From: Paenibacillus mesophilus | GTDB lineage: Bacteria > Bacillota > Bacilli > Paenibacillales > NBRC-103111 | DNA: 64,000 nucleotides | Reading direction: 5' to 3' | Assembly: GCF_005938385.1 (NCBI RefSeq) | Contig: NZ_VCRA01000001.1 | Location: 124,001-188,000, forward strand | In this document: positions 18,152 through 26,291 of the stretch, in pieces | Layout of the letters: every line of letters begins with the position of its first letter | How positions within the stretch are numbered: the first letter of the stretch is position 1 | Made by a program: the position numbers and the translations under genes | The notes under the pieces: model-generated | Database searches by the model: none | Told to the model about the DNA's origin: nothing | The model's input: only the letters and a program-made list of their open reading frames with translations

Positions 18152-19048
18152 CTACTCCCCCTTCGCGCCGAACAGTCGCCAGCTCAGTCTATTCGATGCG
18201 TACATCAGCACCAGCAGGAACACGGATATCGCCGCCGCATACCCCATCTCGAAACGGACAAACCCGTAATCGTTAATGTGGTTCACGATGAGATGGCCGG
18301 AATACTCCGGCGTCGGATTTTTGCCCGACAGCTCCACGCCGATCGCTCCCGTCTTGAACGTCGTCACGATCGCCATGACGGCCCCGAACAGCATCTGCGG
18401 CTTCATCGACGGAATCGTAATGTACCATACTTCTTGCAGCCGGCTGCGGATGCCGTCGATTTTGCCCGCCTCGTACAGCGTCGGATCGACATTGAGAATG
18501 CCGGCCAGCATCGCCAGAAAACCGACTCCCATACTCGACCAGAGCGTGACGACGATCATCGAGTTCATCAGCAGCTTCGGGTCGGTCACCCACAGCTTCG
18601 GAATGTCGATCAGCCCCTGATTTAGCAGAAAGCTGTTCAAATATCCGATCCGATCGCCGGACAGCATCGGCAGCCAGATGATCGTCATCGCGATGCCGAC
18701 GGTGAGCGACGGCGTGTACATCGCGAGCGCAATCCATTTGCGCAGCTTGGCGCTTAAGAGCGAGATGAGCCACGCCAGCGCGAACGCGGCCGCGTAGCCG
18801 CCCGGGCCGACGATAATGGCGAACTTGAACGTGTTCGGCAGCGCATATTTCAGGAACAGCAAATCTTGGGATATCAAATATTGAAAATTGCTCCAGCCTA
18901 TGAAAACCGGCTTAGCAATCGCATTGTAATAAGTGAAGCTGAGCCCTATGGCGGCTATGACCGGCACGACGATGAAGGCGATGAAGCAGAGCATGAACGG
19001 GGCGATGAAGAAATAGGAAGTCCGGTGCGACCACAGCCTAGTCCACAT
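18152..19048 (-). CDS. Carbohydrate ABC importer permease, MalF type (pair 1)
   Basis: A 298-residue, six-helix permease with a coupling loop of the form YEAGKIDGIRSRLQEVWYITIP, in which EAG replaces EAA. Its ATG lies inside the end of the binding-protein gene (11 bp overlap), so the two are translationally coupled. It shares little close sequence with the MalF-type protein of pair 2, which argues against a recent duplication of the permease pair. Confidence 0.9.
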   Translation of the reverse strand: MWTRLWSHRTSYFFIAPFMLCFIAFIVVPVIAAIGLSFTYYNAIAKPVFIGWSNFQYLISQDLLFLKYALPNTFKFAIIVGPGGYAAAFALAWLISLLSAKLRKWIALAMYTPSLTVGIAMTIIWLPMLSGDRIGYLNSFLLNQGLIDIPKLWVTDPKLLMNSMIVVTLWSSMGVGFLAMLAGILNVDPTLYEAGKIDGIRSRLQEVWYITIPSMKPQMLFGAVMAIVTTFKTGAIGVELSGKNPTPEYSGHLIVNHINDYGFVRFEMGYAAAISVFLLVLMYASNRLSWRLFGAKGE

Positions 19049-22025
19049 AACGGTCTATTCCTTCCCACGGGCGGTCGACAAGCGGAATTTGCAGCGGCTT
19101 GAGCCGGTTGCCTCCTTTGTCGACAAATCCGAATTCCTCTTGCTTCCTGCGCAATTCCCGGTTAATATCCCGCACCGCCTGCTCGAGCGAAGCCCGGTAA
19201 TTCGTCGTGCCGACGACCGTACGGATCCAGGCGTTGTTCGCCTCCCGCTCCAGAAAGTAGCCTCCCGGCACGTTCGGAATGTCCTTGTACCATTTCCACT
19301 GATTCAGAATCACCTGCGCATCCTCTCTTTTCCACGGAAGCCGGGTAAAAGCTTCCACATTGGAGGTGTTCCACCTGAAGGCGACTCCGTTCACCGCTTC
19401 CAGGTCAGCGCCGTACTGCTGCTGAATGTCCGCGGACAGCCACCATTTCAGAAACCGCCACGCCTCGTCCTTCTTGTCCGACTTCTCGAAGATGACGCCC
19501 GTACGCTGTCCGCCGCCGGCCCAGCGGAGTATCGTGCCGTCGGTCTGCCTGACGCCCGGCATCGCCGCGATTTTCCAGCGGTCGTTCAGCTCCGGCGCGG
19601 CCGCGGCCAGCTGCACGTACATGTTGTAATCGGATATCCCGATCGGCATCGTCCCGTCGCGGAAATGCTGGTAGAAGCTCGGCACCTCGCGCTCGATCGC
19701 GTACGTATTGAATAAATCGGTCCACTGCTTGAACGCGCGGAACGCCTCCGGCTTGTCGAGCGCCGTCTTCAAGCCGTCCGGCTCGTAGAGCTCCACCTTA
19801 TTCTGATAGAAATACTGGGAAAATTGACTCGCGTTCACGTAAAAATTCATATAGTTTTGCTGCAGCGTCGGCAATAGGTCGTATACGTCCTCCCACGTCT
19901 GCGGAACGCCGATGCCGAGCTTCTTCAATATATCGTCGCGGTAAAACAACACTTGGAACGATTGCGTTTCCGGAATCCCGTAATAGCCTCCGTTGTAAAA
20001 TAGCGGCAGCCAGGAGCCCGGGCTGAAGCCTTTATAAAACTCGGGAAAGTCGGGAAACTGCGCCAAATTGTGCAAGCTGCCGCGGATCGCGAAATCGACC
20101 GGCAAGTCCTGCGTCAGCCCGAGCGCGATGTCGGGCTGCACCCCCGCCGCATTGGACATGAGCAGCAGCTCCGGGTTGGCCATCAAATTGACTTTCACCT
20201 GAATGCCCGTATCCGGCGTAAACCGTTCGTCGGCGAGCTGCTGGAGCTGGTCGACGTAATCCCTTCCCCGCTGCACCCAAATGTTCAGCTTGCCGGAGTC
20301 GAGCTTGCGTATGCTGTCCCTGCTGTCGAACGAGTAATAAAAATTGGCTAAGCCGCCCCATACCCGGCTCCACAGCGACGCCTCCATAGTCGGCAGCCTC
20401 CCGTCCAGCGGGGCGATATAAATTTCGTCCAGCTGCAGCGATTGCTTGAGCAGCGTTTCGATGAACGAGCTGAATTTGTCCCGCATCGAAGAAATTTCTT
20501 TCACGTTGTACGGGATTTCCTCCGGCTTTTTCAGCAGGGAGCGTATGTCTTTCGCCGCCGTATCGAGACCTTGGCTGATCGAGTCTTTATTCCCGTTGAT
20601 GCGAATCGCATGCGCGGCGAGCCGCTCCATACGGTCCGCCGTCTGCTCCAGCTTGCCCGTCAACCCCGGAAAATCTTGATCTATGTTCCATGTCCGGTTC
20701 CGGTCGACGACCGCGCCGACAAGCGAGCGCAAATCCCAATCGATCGCATCGAGCGACCGCGAGATCGATTCGAGCTCCGTAATGACCGGCTCGACGGGCG
20801 CATGGGTGACGGCCAGCGACAGCGTATGCTTGCCCTTCTTCAAATAAACCGAATACGGCTTGCCATCCGTATCCTCCAGCACCCGGCCTTTCCAGCTAGC
20901 CGAATAAGGGAAGCCGTAAGCGAGAAATTCCTGAAATGGAACCTTGCCGTCGATGCGCACGGTGCGAAACGAAGTCTTTTGCGATACGGTGTTCTGGAGT
21001 GCCCGGAATCCTATTTTGTACCGGCCGTCCGCAGGCACCTCGAACGACCATGTGATTTCCTGATTTTGCTCCACCCAGCGGATGCCGCCGGCCGTGTTGT
21101 ACGTGATGCGTCCTTTGGCGCGCGGGACGCTTCGCGGGTTGCGGTCGGAGAACAGCTTGATCGCCGTATCGTTCTTGCTGTCGAACTCCTCGGCCTGCAG
21201 CGTCAGCGTCTGCGCCTCCGCCGCCGCGGGCGTATCCGGGTAAGCCGCGTTCACCTCCTTGTAAGGTGCGATTGGCGCTCTCGGGGCGAGCTGGATCGTT
21301 TCCAAGGCGACGGACTCGGCTCCGGTGAATCGGACGGTATGGCTGCCTTTCCCGAAAAACCATTGCAGCGGCTCGGAATAAGCTCCCGAGGAACCGACCA
21401 GCGGCTTCACGCTCCAATCGGACACGTCCTTGGACCTCGGACGAATCTGGTCCCCGTCCCCGTTTTTCAAAATCGGACGGACGTCCTGCCACGTCCGGTA
21501 CAGCGCCGTCGAAGACGATTCCGCGAACTGCCGCTCCCCGTCCACCGTAACTTCCCAGAGGATGAGACCCGTGCCGCCGCTCTCGGTCAATGGGCGGTAC
21601 GAGAGGCGAATTTCGTACAGCGCGCTTTCCGGAACGTTGACCGTGTATTCGACCCATCCTTTGCCGGACGCTCTCCATAGCAGTACGCGCGATTTTCCAG
21701 CGTAATCTCCGGTCGCGAGCTGCGAAGCATCCGAGACGGCGGAAGGTTGCCCCGCGTTTACGGTGATGGTCGCTGTCGCATTGCCGATACCTTGCTTGCT
21801 CCAGGCAAGCGCGGCTTCGCCGAACTTCGGTTCCGTAACGGTGCCGGCAGGCGATGCGCCGGCAACTGCGGTGGCGTTAGCCCTGACCGGGGATGTCTCA
21901 TTCTTCGCGTCCGGCGCCGTCTGCTTGCCGGGAACGGACTGCGCATAGCCCGATTGGGATGCGATCAAGCTCAATATCAACACAAAGCTGCATAATCCGC
22001 TTAACCAGCGGGTGCTCGGGGCCAT
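19038..22025 (-). CDS. Very large solute-binding protein with N-terminal carbohydrate-binding-like domains
   Basis: A 995-residue secreted or surface protein, more than twice the usual size of a sugar-importer binding protein. A signal peptide ends near YAQS at about 28-30; there is no standard lipobox. Residues about 65-235 and 245-415 resemble two beta-sandwich carbohydrate-binding modules (VEYTVNVPESALYEIRLSYR; WSFEVPADGRYKIGFRAL). A helical linker covers about 415-560. The binding-protein fold occupies about 580-960, with LPTLQQNYMNFYVNASQFSQ and WRFLKWWLSADIQQQYGADL as typical blocks. It overlaps the permease gene downstream and follows the ATPase gene by 31 bp. Such an architecture suggests capture of a polymer or cell-surface glycan before import; this is inference. 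How it stays at the cell surface without a lipid anchor is unclear. Confidence 0.87.
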   Translation of the reverse strand: MAPSTRWLSGLCSFVLILSLIASQSGYAQSVPGKQTAPDAKNETSPVRANATAVAGASPAGTVTEPKFGEAALAWSKQGIGNATATITVNAGQPSAVSDASQLATGDYAGKSRVLLWRASGKGWVEYTVNVPESALYEIRLSYRPLTESGGTGLILWEVTVDGERQFAESSSTALYRTWQDVRPILKNGDGDQIRPRSKDVSDWSVKPLVGSSGAYSEPLQWFFGKGSHTVRFTGAESVALETIQLAPRAPIAPYKEVNAAYPDTPAAAEAQTLTLQAEEFDSKNDTAIKLFSDRNPRSVPRAKGRITYNTAGGIRWVEQNQEITWSFEVPADGRYKIGFRALQNTVSQKTSFRTVRIDGKVPFQEFLAYGFPYSASWKGRVLEDTDGKPYSVYLKKGKHTLSLAVTHAPVEPVITELESISRSLDAIDWDLRSLVGAVVDRNRTWNIDQDFPGLTGKLEQTADRMERLAAHAIRINGNKDSISQGLDTAAKDIRSLLKKPEEIPYNVKEISSMRDKFSSFIETLLKQSLQLDEIYIAPLDGRLPTMEASLWSRVWGGLANFYYSFDSRDSIRKLDSGKLNIWVQRGRDYVDQLQQLADERFTPDTGIQVKVNLMANPELLLMSNAAGVQPDIALGLTQDLPVDFAIRGSLHNLAQFPDFPEFYKGFSPGSWLPLFYNGGYYGIPETQSFQVLFYRDDILKKLGIGVPQTWEDVYDLLPTLQQNYMNFYVNASQFSQYFYQNKVELYEPDGLKTALDKPEAFRAFKQWTDLFNTYAIEREVPSFYQHFRDGTMPIGISDYNMYVQLAAAAPELNDRWKIAAMPGVRQTDGTILRWAGGGQRTGVIFEKSDKKDEAWRFLKWWLSADIQQQYGADLEAVNGVAFRWNTSNVEAFTRLPWKREDAQVILNQWKWYKDIPNVPGGYFLEREANNAWIRTVVGTTNYRASLEQAVRDINRELRRKQEEFGFVDKGGNRLKPLQIPLVDRPWEGIDRYVD

Positions 22026-22056
22026 ATTTGCATCACTCCCCCTTCCTGCATCCGGA

Positions 22057-23166
22057 CTACTCCGAGAACCGCACGCCGGTATCTTGATGAAAGAAATGGG
22101 CTTTCAGCGTCTGCACGCCGATTCGGACCGTTTCGTTTTCCTGGAAGTAGACGGAAGGATCGACTCGGGCGATCAGCAGATTTTCTTGACCGACATCGAC
22201 GTACAAATAGCGGTCCGCCCCCATCAGCTCCGTAAATTTATAAGTGCCGGTAATGACCGCCTCGGAAAACAGCGCCTCCAGATTGATATGCTCCGGCCGT
22301 ATGCCGGCGATGACGTTCCGGTCGACCTGCTTATGTTTGCGCAAGGCGGCCGCATGCGCTTCGTGAATCGGCAGTTTGAAGCGCGACGTATGAAACTCCA
22401 AGCCCCCCAGCTTGTTTTCCTGCACGCGTCCCCGCAAAAAGTTGATTTGCGGAGATCCGATGAACCCGGCTACGAACGTATTTTGGGGCATCGAGTAGAT
22501 GCGCTCCGGTGAGTCGATCTGCTGAATGACTCCTTCCTTCATGACGACGATCCGGTCGGCCATCGTCATCGCTTCCACCTGATCGTGGGTTACGTAAATA
22601 AAAGTCGTTTCCAAGCTTTTGTGCAGCTTTATAATTTCCATCCGCATCGAGACTCTCAGCTTGGCGTCCAAATTGGACAAAGGCTCATCCATCAGGAACA
22701 GCTTCGGATTGCGGACGATCGCCCGGCCCAAAGCTACGCGCTGGCGCTGTCCCCCGGACAAATGGCGCGGCTTGCGGCTCAGAAACGATTCGATTTCCAG
22801 GATGCGGGCGGCGTTTTTGACCGCCTGGTCGATCTCATGCCTCGGCAGCTTCGCCATGCGCAGGCCGAAGGCGATATTTTCGAATACGCTCATGTTCGGA
22901 TACAGCGCATAATTTTGAAACACCATCGAGATGTCCCGGTCTTTGGGCGGAACATGGTTGACGAGCCGATCGCCGATATACAGCTCCCCTTCGGATATTT
23001 CCTCGAGTCCGGCGATCATCCTGAGCGTAGTCGATTTCCCGCAACCGGAAGGGCCGACGAACACGATGAACTCTTTATCCTCGATATCCATGTGGAAGTC
23101 TTTGACGACCGCATGCTTGTCTTTGCCGTATCGTTTATACAGATGATGAATGCGAATACTCGCCAT
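22057..23166 (-). CDS. Sugar ABC importer ATPase, UgpC/MsmX/MsmK type
   Basis: A 369-residue ATPase. It has Walker A GPSGCGKST at 38-46, Q-loop VFQNYALYP, signature LSGGQ at 136-140, Walker B LFLMDE at 156-161 and the H-loop THDQ. The C-terminal OB-type regulatory domain (about 240-369) with GIRPEH marks the MalK/UgpC group. Firmicutes often use one such ATPase for many importers, so it may power both permease pairs here as well as importers elsewhere in the genome. ATG 23166 has a GGGAGGGG ribosome site. A terminator hairpin sits only 28 bp before the start, leaving no room for a separate promoter, which hints at attenuation or readthrough from the gene upstream. Confidence 0.95.
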   Translation of the reverse strand: MASIRIHHLYKRYGKDKHAVVKDFHMDIEDKEFIVFVGPSGCGKSTTLRMIAGLEEISEGELYIGDRLVNHVPPKDRDISMVFQNYALYPNMSVFENIAFGLRMAKLPRHEIDQAVKNAARILEIESFLSRKPRHLSGGQRQRVALGRAIVRNPKLFLMDEPLSNLDAKLRVSMRMEIIKLHKSLETTFIYVTHDQVEAMTMADRIVVMKEGVIQQIDSPERIYSMPQNTFVAGFIGSPQINFLRGRVQENKLGGLEFHTSRFKLPIHEAHAAALRKHKQVDRNVIAGIRPEHINLEALFSEAVITGTYKFTELMGADRYLYVDVGQENLLIARVDPSVYFQENETVRIGVQTLKAHFFHQDTGVRFSE

Positions 23167-23193
23167 ACGTCCCCCCCTCCCTATGGATAAATG

Positions 23194-23258
23194 GAAAAAA
23201 AGAAACGGAGGGTGTCCGCTCCCATTCCGCTTGGAATCCGGCTGGACAACCTCCGTTT
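23194..23258 (-). terminator. Terminator or attenuator directly before the ATPase gene
   Basis: On the minus strand, AAACGGAGG-TGTCC (23258-23244) pairs with GGACA-CCTCCGTTT (23217-23203) and is followed by a T tract (23202-23194). An inner stem ATTCC/GGAAT strengthens it. It either ends the aldo/keto reductase transcript or acts as a control point for the importer operon. Confidence 0.8.
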
Positions 23259-23283
23259 GAACGGTCGATTATTCGGTTTCGTT

Positions 23284-23386
23284 TAGGAACTTTAACGGAT
23301 TTACCTCCCTGATGGACGACCGTGGCTTTGTAAAGGCAAGTCCCGGGCGTCAGAGAACAGGTACGTTATTCCGTTAAAGTTCCTTA
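23284..23386. repeat. MITE-like inverted-repeat element, copy C
   Basis: A 99-bp body (23286-23384) with GGAACTTTAACGG termini, bounded by TA at 23284-23285 and 23385-23386. It is in the opposite orientation to copies A and B; its reverse complement matches copy A closely over the left 40 bp (CTGTTCTCTGACG) and in the CAAAGCC segment. The right-hand TA is part of the TAA stop of the aldo/keto reductase gene. Confidence 0.8.
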
Positions 23387-24388
23387 GCTGTGGACCGGAA
23401 GCTTCGGCGCGAGCAGCCGCTCCGTAATCTCATCCACTTCATTCAGCTCTTCCGGGCTCAGTCTTTCATGCCACGCCTTCGCCGCTTCCGTCACCTGCTT
23501 CGGCTTGGAAGCACCGAGGATCGCCGATGTAATGCCCGGGCGGCTCAGCACCCATGCGAGCGAAAATTGCGCCAAAGTAAGGCCGCGGCGGTCGGCCAGC
23601 GCCTTAAGCGCCTCCGGCAGCGTCAAGCTGTGGTTTTTTTGCAGCAGCAGCTCGAGCCGCTTCTCGCCGGCCGCTAGGCGGGAACCTTCCGGCGGCGCTT
23701 CCCCTGCGCGGTATTTGCCGGTCAGGATGCCTCGGCCGAGCGGGCTGTACACGATGACCCCGACGTTCTCCGACCGCGCGAACGGGATGAGCTCCTGCTC
23801 GATTTCGCGGGAGATGAGGCTGTACTCCGGCTGGATGCTCTCGAACCGGTGCAGACGATGAAGGGCACTGATGCCGTGCGCTTTGGCCAGCTGCCACGCG
23901 GCGAAGTTGGATGCCCCTATGTAGCGCACTTTGCCTTGGCGGACCAGATCGTCCAAGGCACCAAGCGTTTCCTCGAGCGGCGTCTCCGGATCGAAGCGGT
24001 GCACCTGATACAAATCGATATAGTCGGTTTGCAGCCGTCTCAAGCTGTTCTCCACCGCGCGGAAAATATGGTACCGGCTCTGGCCGGCATCGTTCACTCC
24101 CGTTCCTACCCGTCCGTGCACCTTCGTCGCGAGTATGATGCGGTGTCTTCGTTCCTTCAGCAGGTTGCCGAGAATTTGCTCCGACTCCCCGATCGAGTCC
24201 GGATTGCCGAGGTCCGCTCCTTTGCCGTACACATCCGCCGTATCGATCAGGTTGATGCCGCTGTCGAGAGCCGCATCGAGCACGTCGGCCGAAGCCCGCT
24301 CGTCGATCCACCGTCCGAATGCCATCGTGCCGAGGCTTACCTCGGATACTTTCAGTCCCGTTCTTCCCAAGCGCCGAACATTTGCCAT
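23384..24388 (-). CDS. Aldo/keto reductase
   Basis: A 334-residue NADPH-dependent oxidoreductase of the aldo/keto reductase superfamily. The catalytic tetrad is visible: D49 and Y54 in LIDTADVYG, K89 in LATKVHG and H130 in LYQVHRFD. It reduces aldehydes or ketones, often sugar-derived. ATG 24388 follows GAGGAGG, and a near-consensus promoter lies about 90 bp upstream. The gene is first in the long minus-strand run. In the published sulfo-SMO pathway an aldo/keto reductase works after an SsuD-like monooxygenase, so this enzyme could handle the aldehyde left by desulfonation; that is an inference. Its stop lies in repeat copy C. Confidence 0.9.
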   Translation of the reverse strand: MANVRRLGRTGLKVSEVSLGTMAFGRWIDERASADVLDAALDSGINLIDTADVYGKGADLGNPDSIGESEQILGNLLKERRHRIILATKVHGRVGTGVNDAGQSRYHIFRAVENSLRRLQTDYIDLYQVHRFDPETPLEETLGALDDLVRQGKVRYIGASNFAAWQLAKAHGISALHRLHRFESIQPEYSLISREIEQELIPFARSENVGVIVYSPLGRGILTGKYRAGEAPPEGSRLAAGEKRLELLLQKNHSLTLPEALKALADRRGLTLAQFSLAWVLSRPGITSAILGASKPKQVTEAAKAWHERLSPEELNEVDEITERLLAPKLPVHS

Positions 24389-24473
24389 AGTACAGTCCTC
24401 CTCGTATTTTCCGTCGATTGATTAAATCACACTAAATCGATAGGGTTTTGTTTATTTGAAGTTGATGGGACCT

Positions 24474-24503
24474 ACTATAGCAAGCGGTTTAGTTCGTTGT
24501 CAA
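24474..24503 (-). promoter_or_regulatory. Strong promoter for the aldo/keto reductase gene
   Basis: On the minus strand, a consensus TTGACA (24503-24498) and TATAGT (24479-24474) are separated by 18 bp. Transcription would start near 24467, giving a leader of about 80 nt. It is the best promoter seen for the minus-strand run. The rest of the 24389-24776 gap holds no gene I can support. Confidence 0.7.
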
Positions 24504-24776
24504 CCGTATATTTTCGTCGTTCCGTTCGGTTGGGCCGCCTCTTCCTCAGCTCTGTTGGACGCATATTTGAAGGCAAATTGTGCGGGAGCCTCGAAAAAAC
24601 TTTATTGCTCAGGATGGAGGCCACATTGATGAGAATTGCTGTCCAAGACAGCTCTTTTGCGCCGCTTGCCGCGTTCCTGTTCTAGAATAAGAGTCGTTTG
24701 CATCTCTTACTCCACGCTTACCGTGTCCATTTTCGAAAATAAAAGATGCTTTCGCAGATTATCGCAAAAAGAGCGA

Positions 24777-24805
24777 TTGACACCCCAAACAAACCATGCT
24801 ATATT
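24777..24805 (+). promoter_or_regulatory. Strong promoter for the third NtaA-type monooxygenase
   Basis: A consensus TTGACA (24777-24782) and TATATT (24800-24805) are separated by 17 bp. It is divergent from the aldo/keto reductase promoter. The predicted leader is about 130 nt long and contains the hairpin at 24846-24890. Confidence 0.7.
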
Positions 24806-24845
24806 TCGACTAAACATATCGGATTTATCGAATATGATTGTGTTA

Positions 24846-24890
24846 CCGGACAACCGGATGCTGGCCTTGCGGCTATGCTCCGGTTTTTTT
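24846..24890 (+). terminator. Leader attenuator hairpin before the third NtaA-type gene
   Basis: AACCGGA (24852-24858) pairs with TCCGGTT (24879-24885) and is followed by a run of T. This is a terminator between a strong promoter and the start codon 52 nt later. The 5' arm also forms a competing small hairpin, CCGG-ACAA-CCGG (24846-24857), so the two structures exclude each other. That is the arrangement expected of an attenuator or riboswitch expression platform. I did not recognise an S-box, T-box or other known leader. Confidence 0.6.
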
Positions 24891-24941
24891 GCATGCTGGC
24901 GTTTGGGGAACAAACTATCAACGAAAACGAGGTGCGGGGTA

Positions 24942-26291
24942 ATGGGACAATCGGGACAAACGAAGAAGCAAGTGCATTTGAACGTATTTATCCGGGGGGC
25001 GGGCCATCATGCGGGCGCGTGGAAGCATCCGCTAGCAAATCCTAAGAGCGATCTGGAGCTGGAGCATTATGCGGAGCTCGCGCGTATCGCCGAGAGGGGG
25101 CTGCTCGATTCGTTGTTTATGGCCGACAACTACTCCGGGCTCGGACGGAGGCTGGAACCGTTCACGCTGCTGTCGGCGCTGGCCGCTCTGACGAAGCATA
25201 TCGGATTTATCGCCACGGTCAGCACGACGTACAACGATCCGTTTCACGTGGCGCGGAAATTCGCCTCGCTCGATCACATCAGCAAAGGGCGCGCCGCCTG
25301 GAATATCGTCACCGGCCATTCGCAGGCCGACGCCGACAATTTCGGCAAGCCGGGACATCCCGAGCTGACGAAGCGTTACGACATCGGCGACGAGTTCGTC
25401 GAGGTGACCAAGCAGCTGTGGGACAGCTGGGAAGAGGATGCGCTCGTCTACGACCGGGAGACGGACACGACGATCGATTCCGGCAAAGTGCATGAAATCA
25501 ACTTCAAAGGCAGCTACTACTCCGTCAAAGGTCCGCTCAATATCCCCCGCCCGCCGCAAGGCTACCCCGTGCTCGTCCAGGCCGGGTCCTCGGAAAGCGG
25601 CAAGGAGCTGGCCGCCAAGACGGCCGAAGTGATCTTCACCGCCCAGCAAACGCTCGGGGCCGCGCAGGAATTTTACACCGACGTCAAATCGCGGCTCGCC
25701 AAATACGGCCGCACCCCCGATCAGCTTCTGATCATGCCGGGGCTCGGTCCGATCGTCGCCGATACCGAAGCCGAGGCGAAAGACTTGGAGGATGAGCTCA
25801 ATTCGCTGGTCGATACGAAGAAATCATTGAAGCGGCTGTCCAACTATTTCGACGTCGATCTGTCCGAATATCCGCTTGATGCGCCTGTACCGGTCGACAG
25901 GGCGAAGCCGTACGGCACGGTCAAAGGCGGCATCACGAGCCGGCACGAGGTCGTGATCGATGCGGCGATCCGGGACAACATGACGATTCGCCAGTTTCTG
26001 AGCCGCAGCTACGGCGGGCACGGACACGTGACGTTTACAGGCTCGGTCATTCAGGTCGCCGACTTCATCGAGAAATGGCTGAACGAGGGCGGCGCCGATG
26101 GCTTCAACCTGCTCCCGGCCATTTACCCGAGCGGACTCGAAACGTTCGTCGACAAAGTGATCCCCGAGCTGCAAAACCGCGGCATTTTCCGTACCGCCTA
26201 CGAAGGCTCCACGCTCAGGGAAAACCTCGGCCTCGCCCGCCCGGAGAACGGGCATAAGCAAGTATGGGCGCTGCGCCGGGAGGCGAACTGA
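24942..26291 (+). CDS. NtaA/SnaA/DszA-family FMN-dependent monooxygenase (third copy)
   Basis: A 449-residue luciferase-fold monooxygenase, very similar to the one at 4931-6262 (shared blocks GKVHEI, IPRPPQGYPVLVQAGSS and GGHGHVTFTGSV). ATG 24942 follows GAGGTGCGGGGTA; the longer frame back to 24636 crosses the promoter and attenuator and is rejected. It is transcribed alone, divergently from the minus-strand run, from its own strong promoter with an attenuator-like leader. Its independent control suggests a distinct inducing condition, perhaps sulfur supply. The substrate is unknown. Confidence 0.9.
   Translation: MGQSGQTKKQVHLNVFIRGAGHHAGAWKHPLANPKSDLELEHYAELARIAERGLLDSLFMADNYSGLGRRLEPFTLLSALAALTKHIGFIATVSTTYNDPFHVARKFASLDHISKGRAAWNIVTGHSQADADNFGKPGHPELTKRYDIGDEFVEVTKQLWDSWEEDALVYDRETDTTIDSGKVHEINFKGSYYSVKGPLNIPRPPQGYPVLVQAGSSESGKELAAKTAEVIFTAQQTLGAAQEFYTDVKSRLAKYGRTPDQLLIMPGLGPIVADTEAEAKDLEDELNSLVDTKKSLKRLSNYFDVDLSEYPLDAPVPVDRAKPYGTVKGGITSRHEVVIDAAIRDNMTIRQFLSRSYGGHGHVTFTGSVIQVADFIEKWLNEGGADGFNLLPAIYPSGLETFVDKVIPELQNRGIFRTAYEGSTLRENLGLARPENGHKQVWALRREAN

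Noticed and set aside
3613..23384. Three-copy repeat as plain terminators
   Set aside because: The hairpins lack a T run, have conserved loops, are bounded by TA and one lies inside an operon.
24497..24685. 62-codon plus-strand frame in the divergent promoter region
   Set aside because: It overlaps the aldo/keto reductase promoter, has no family match and no convincing ribosome site.
24846..24890. SAM (S-box) riboswitch
   Set aside because: The leader lacks the conserved S-box core sequences; only the attenuator-like hairpins are supported.
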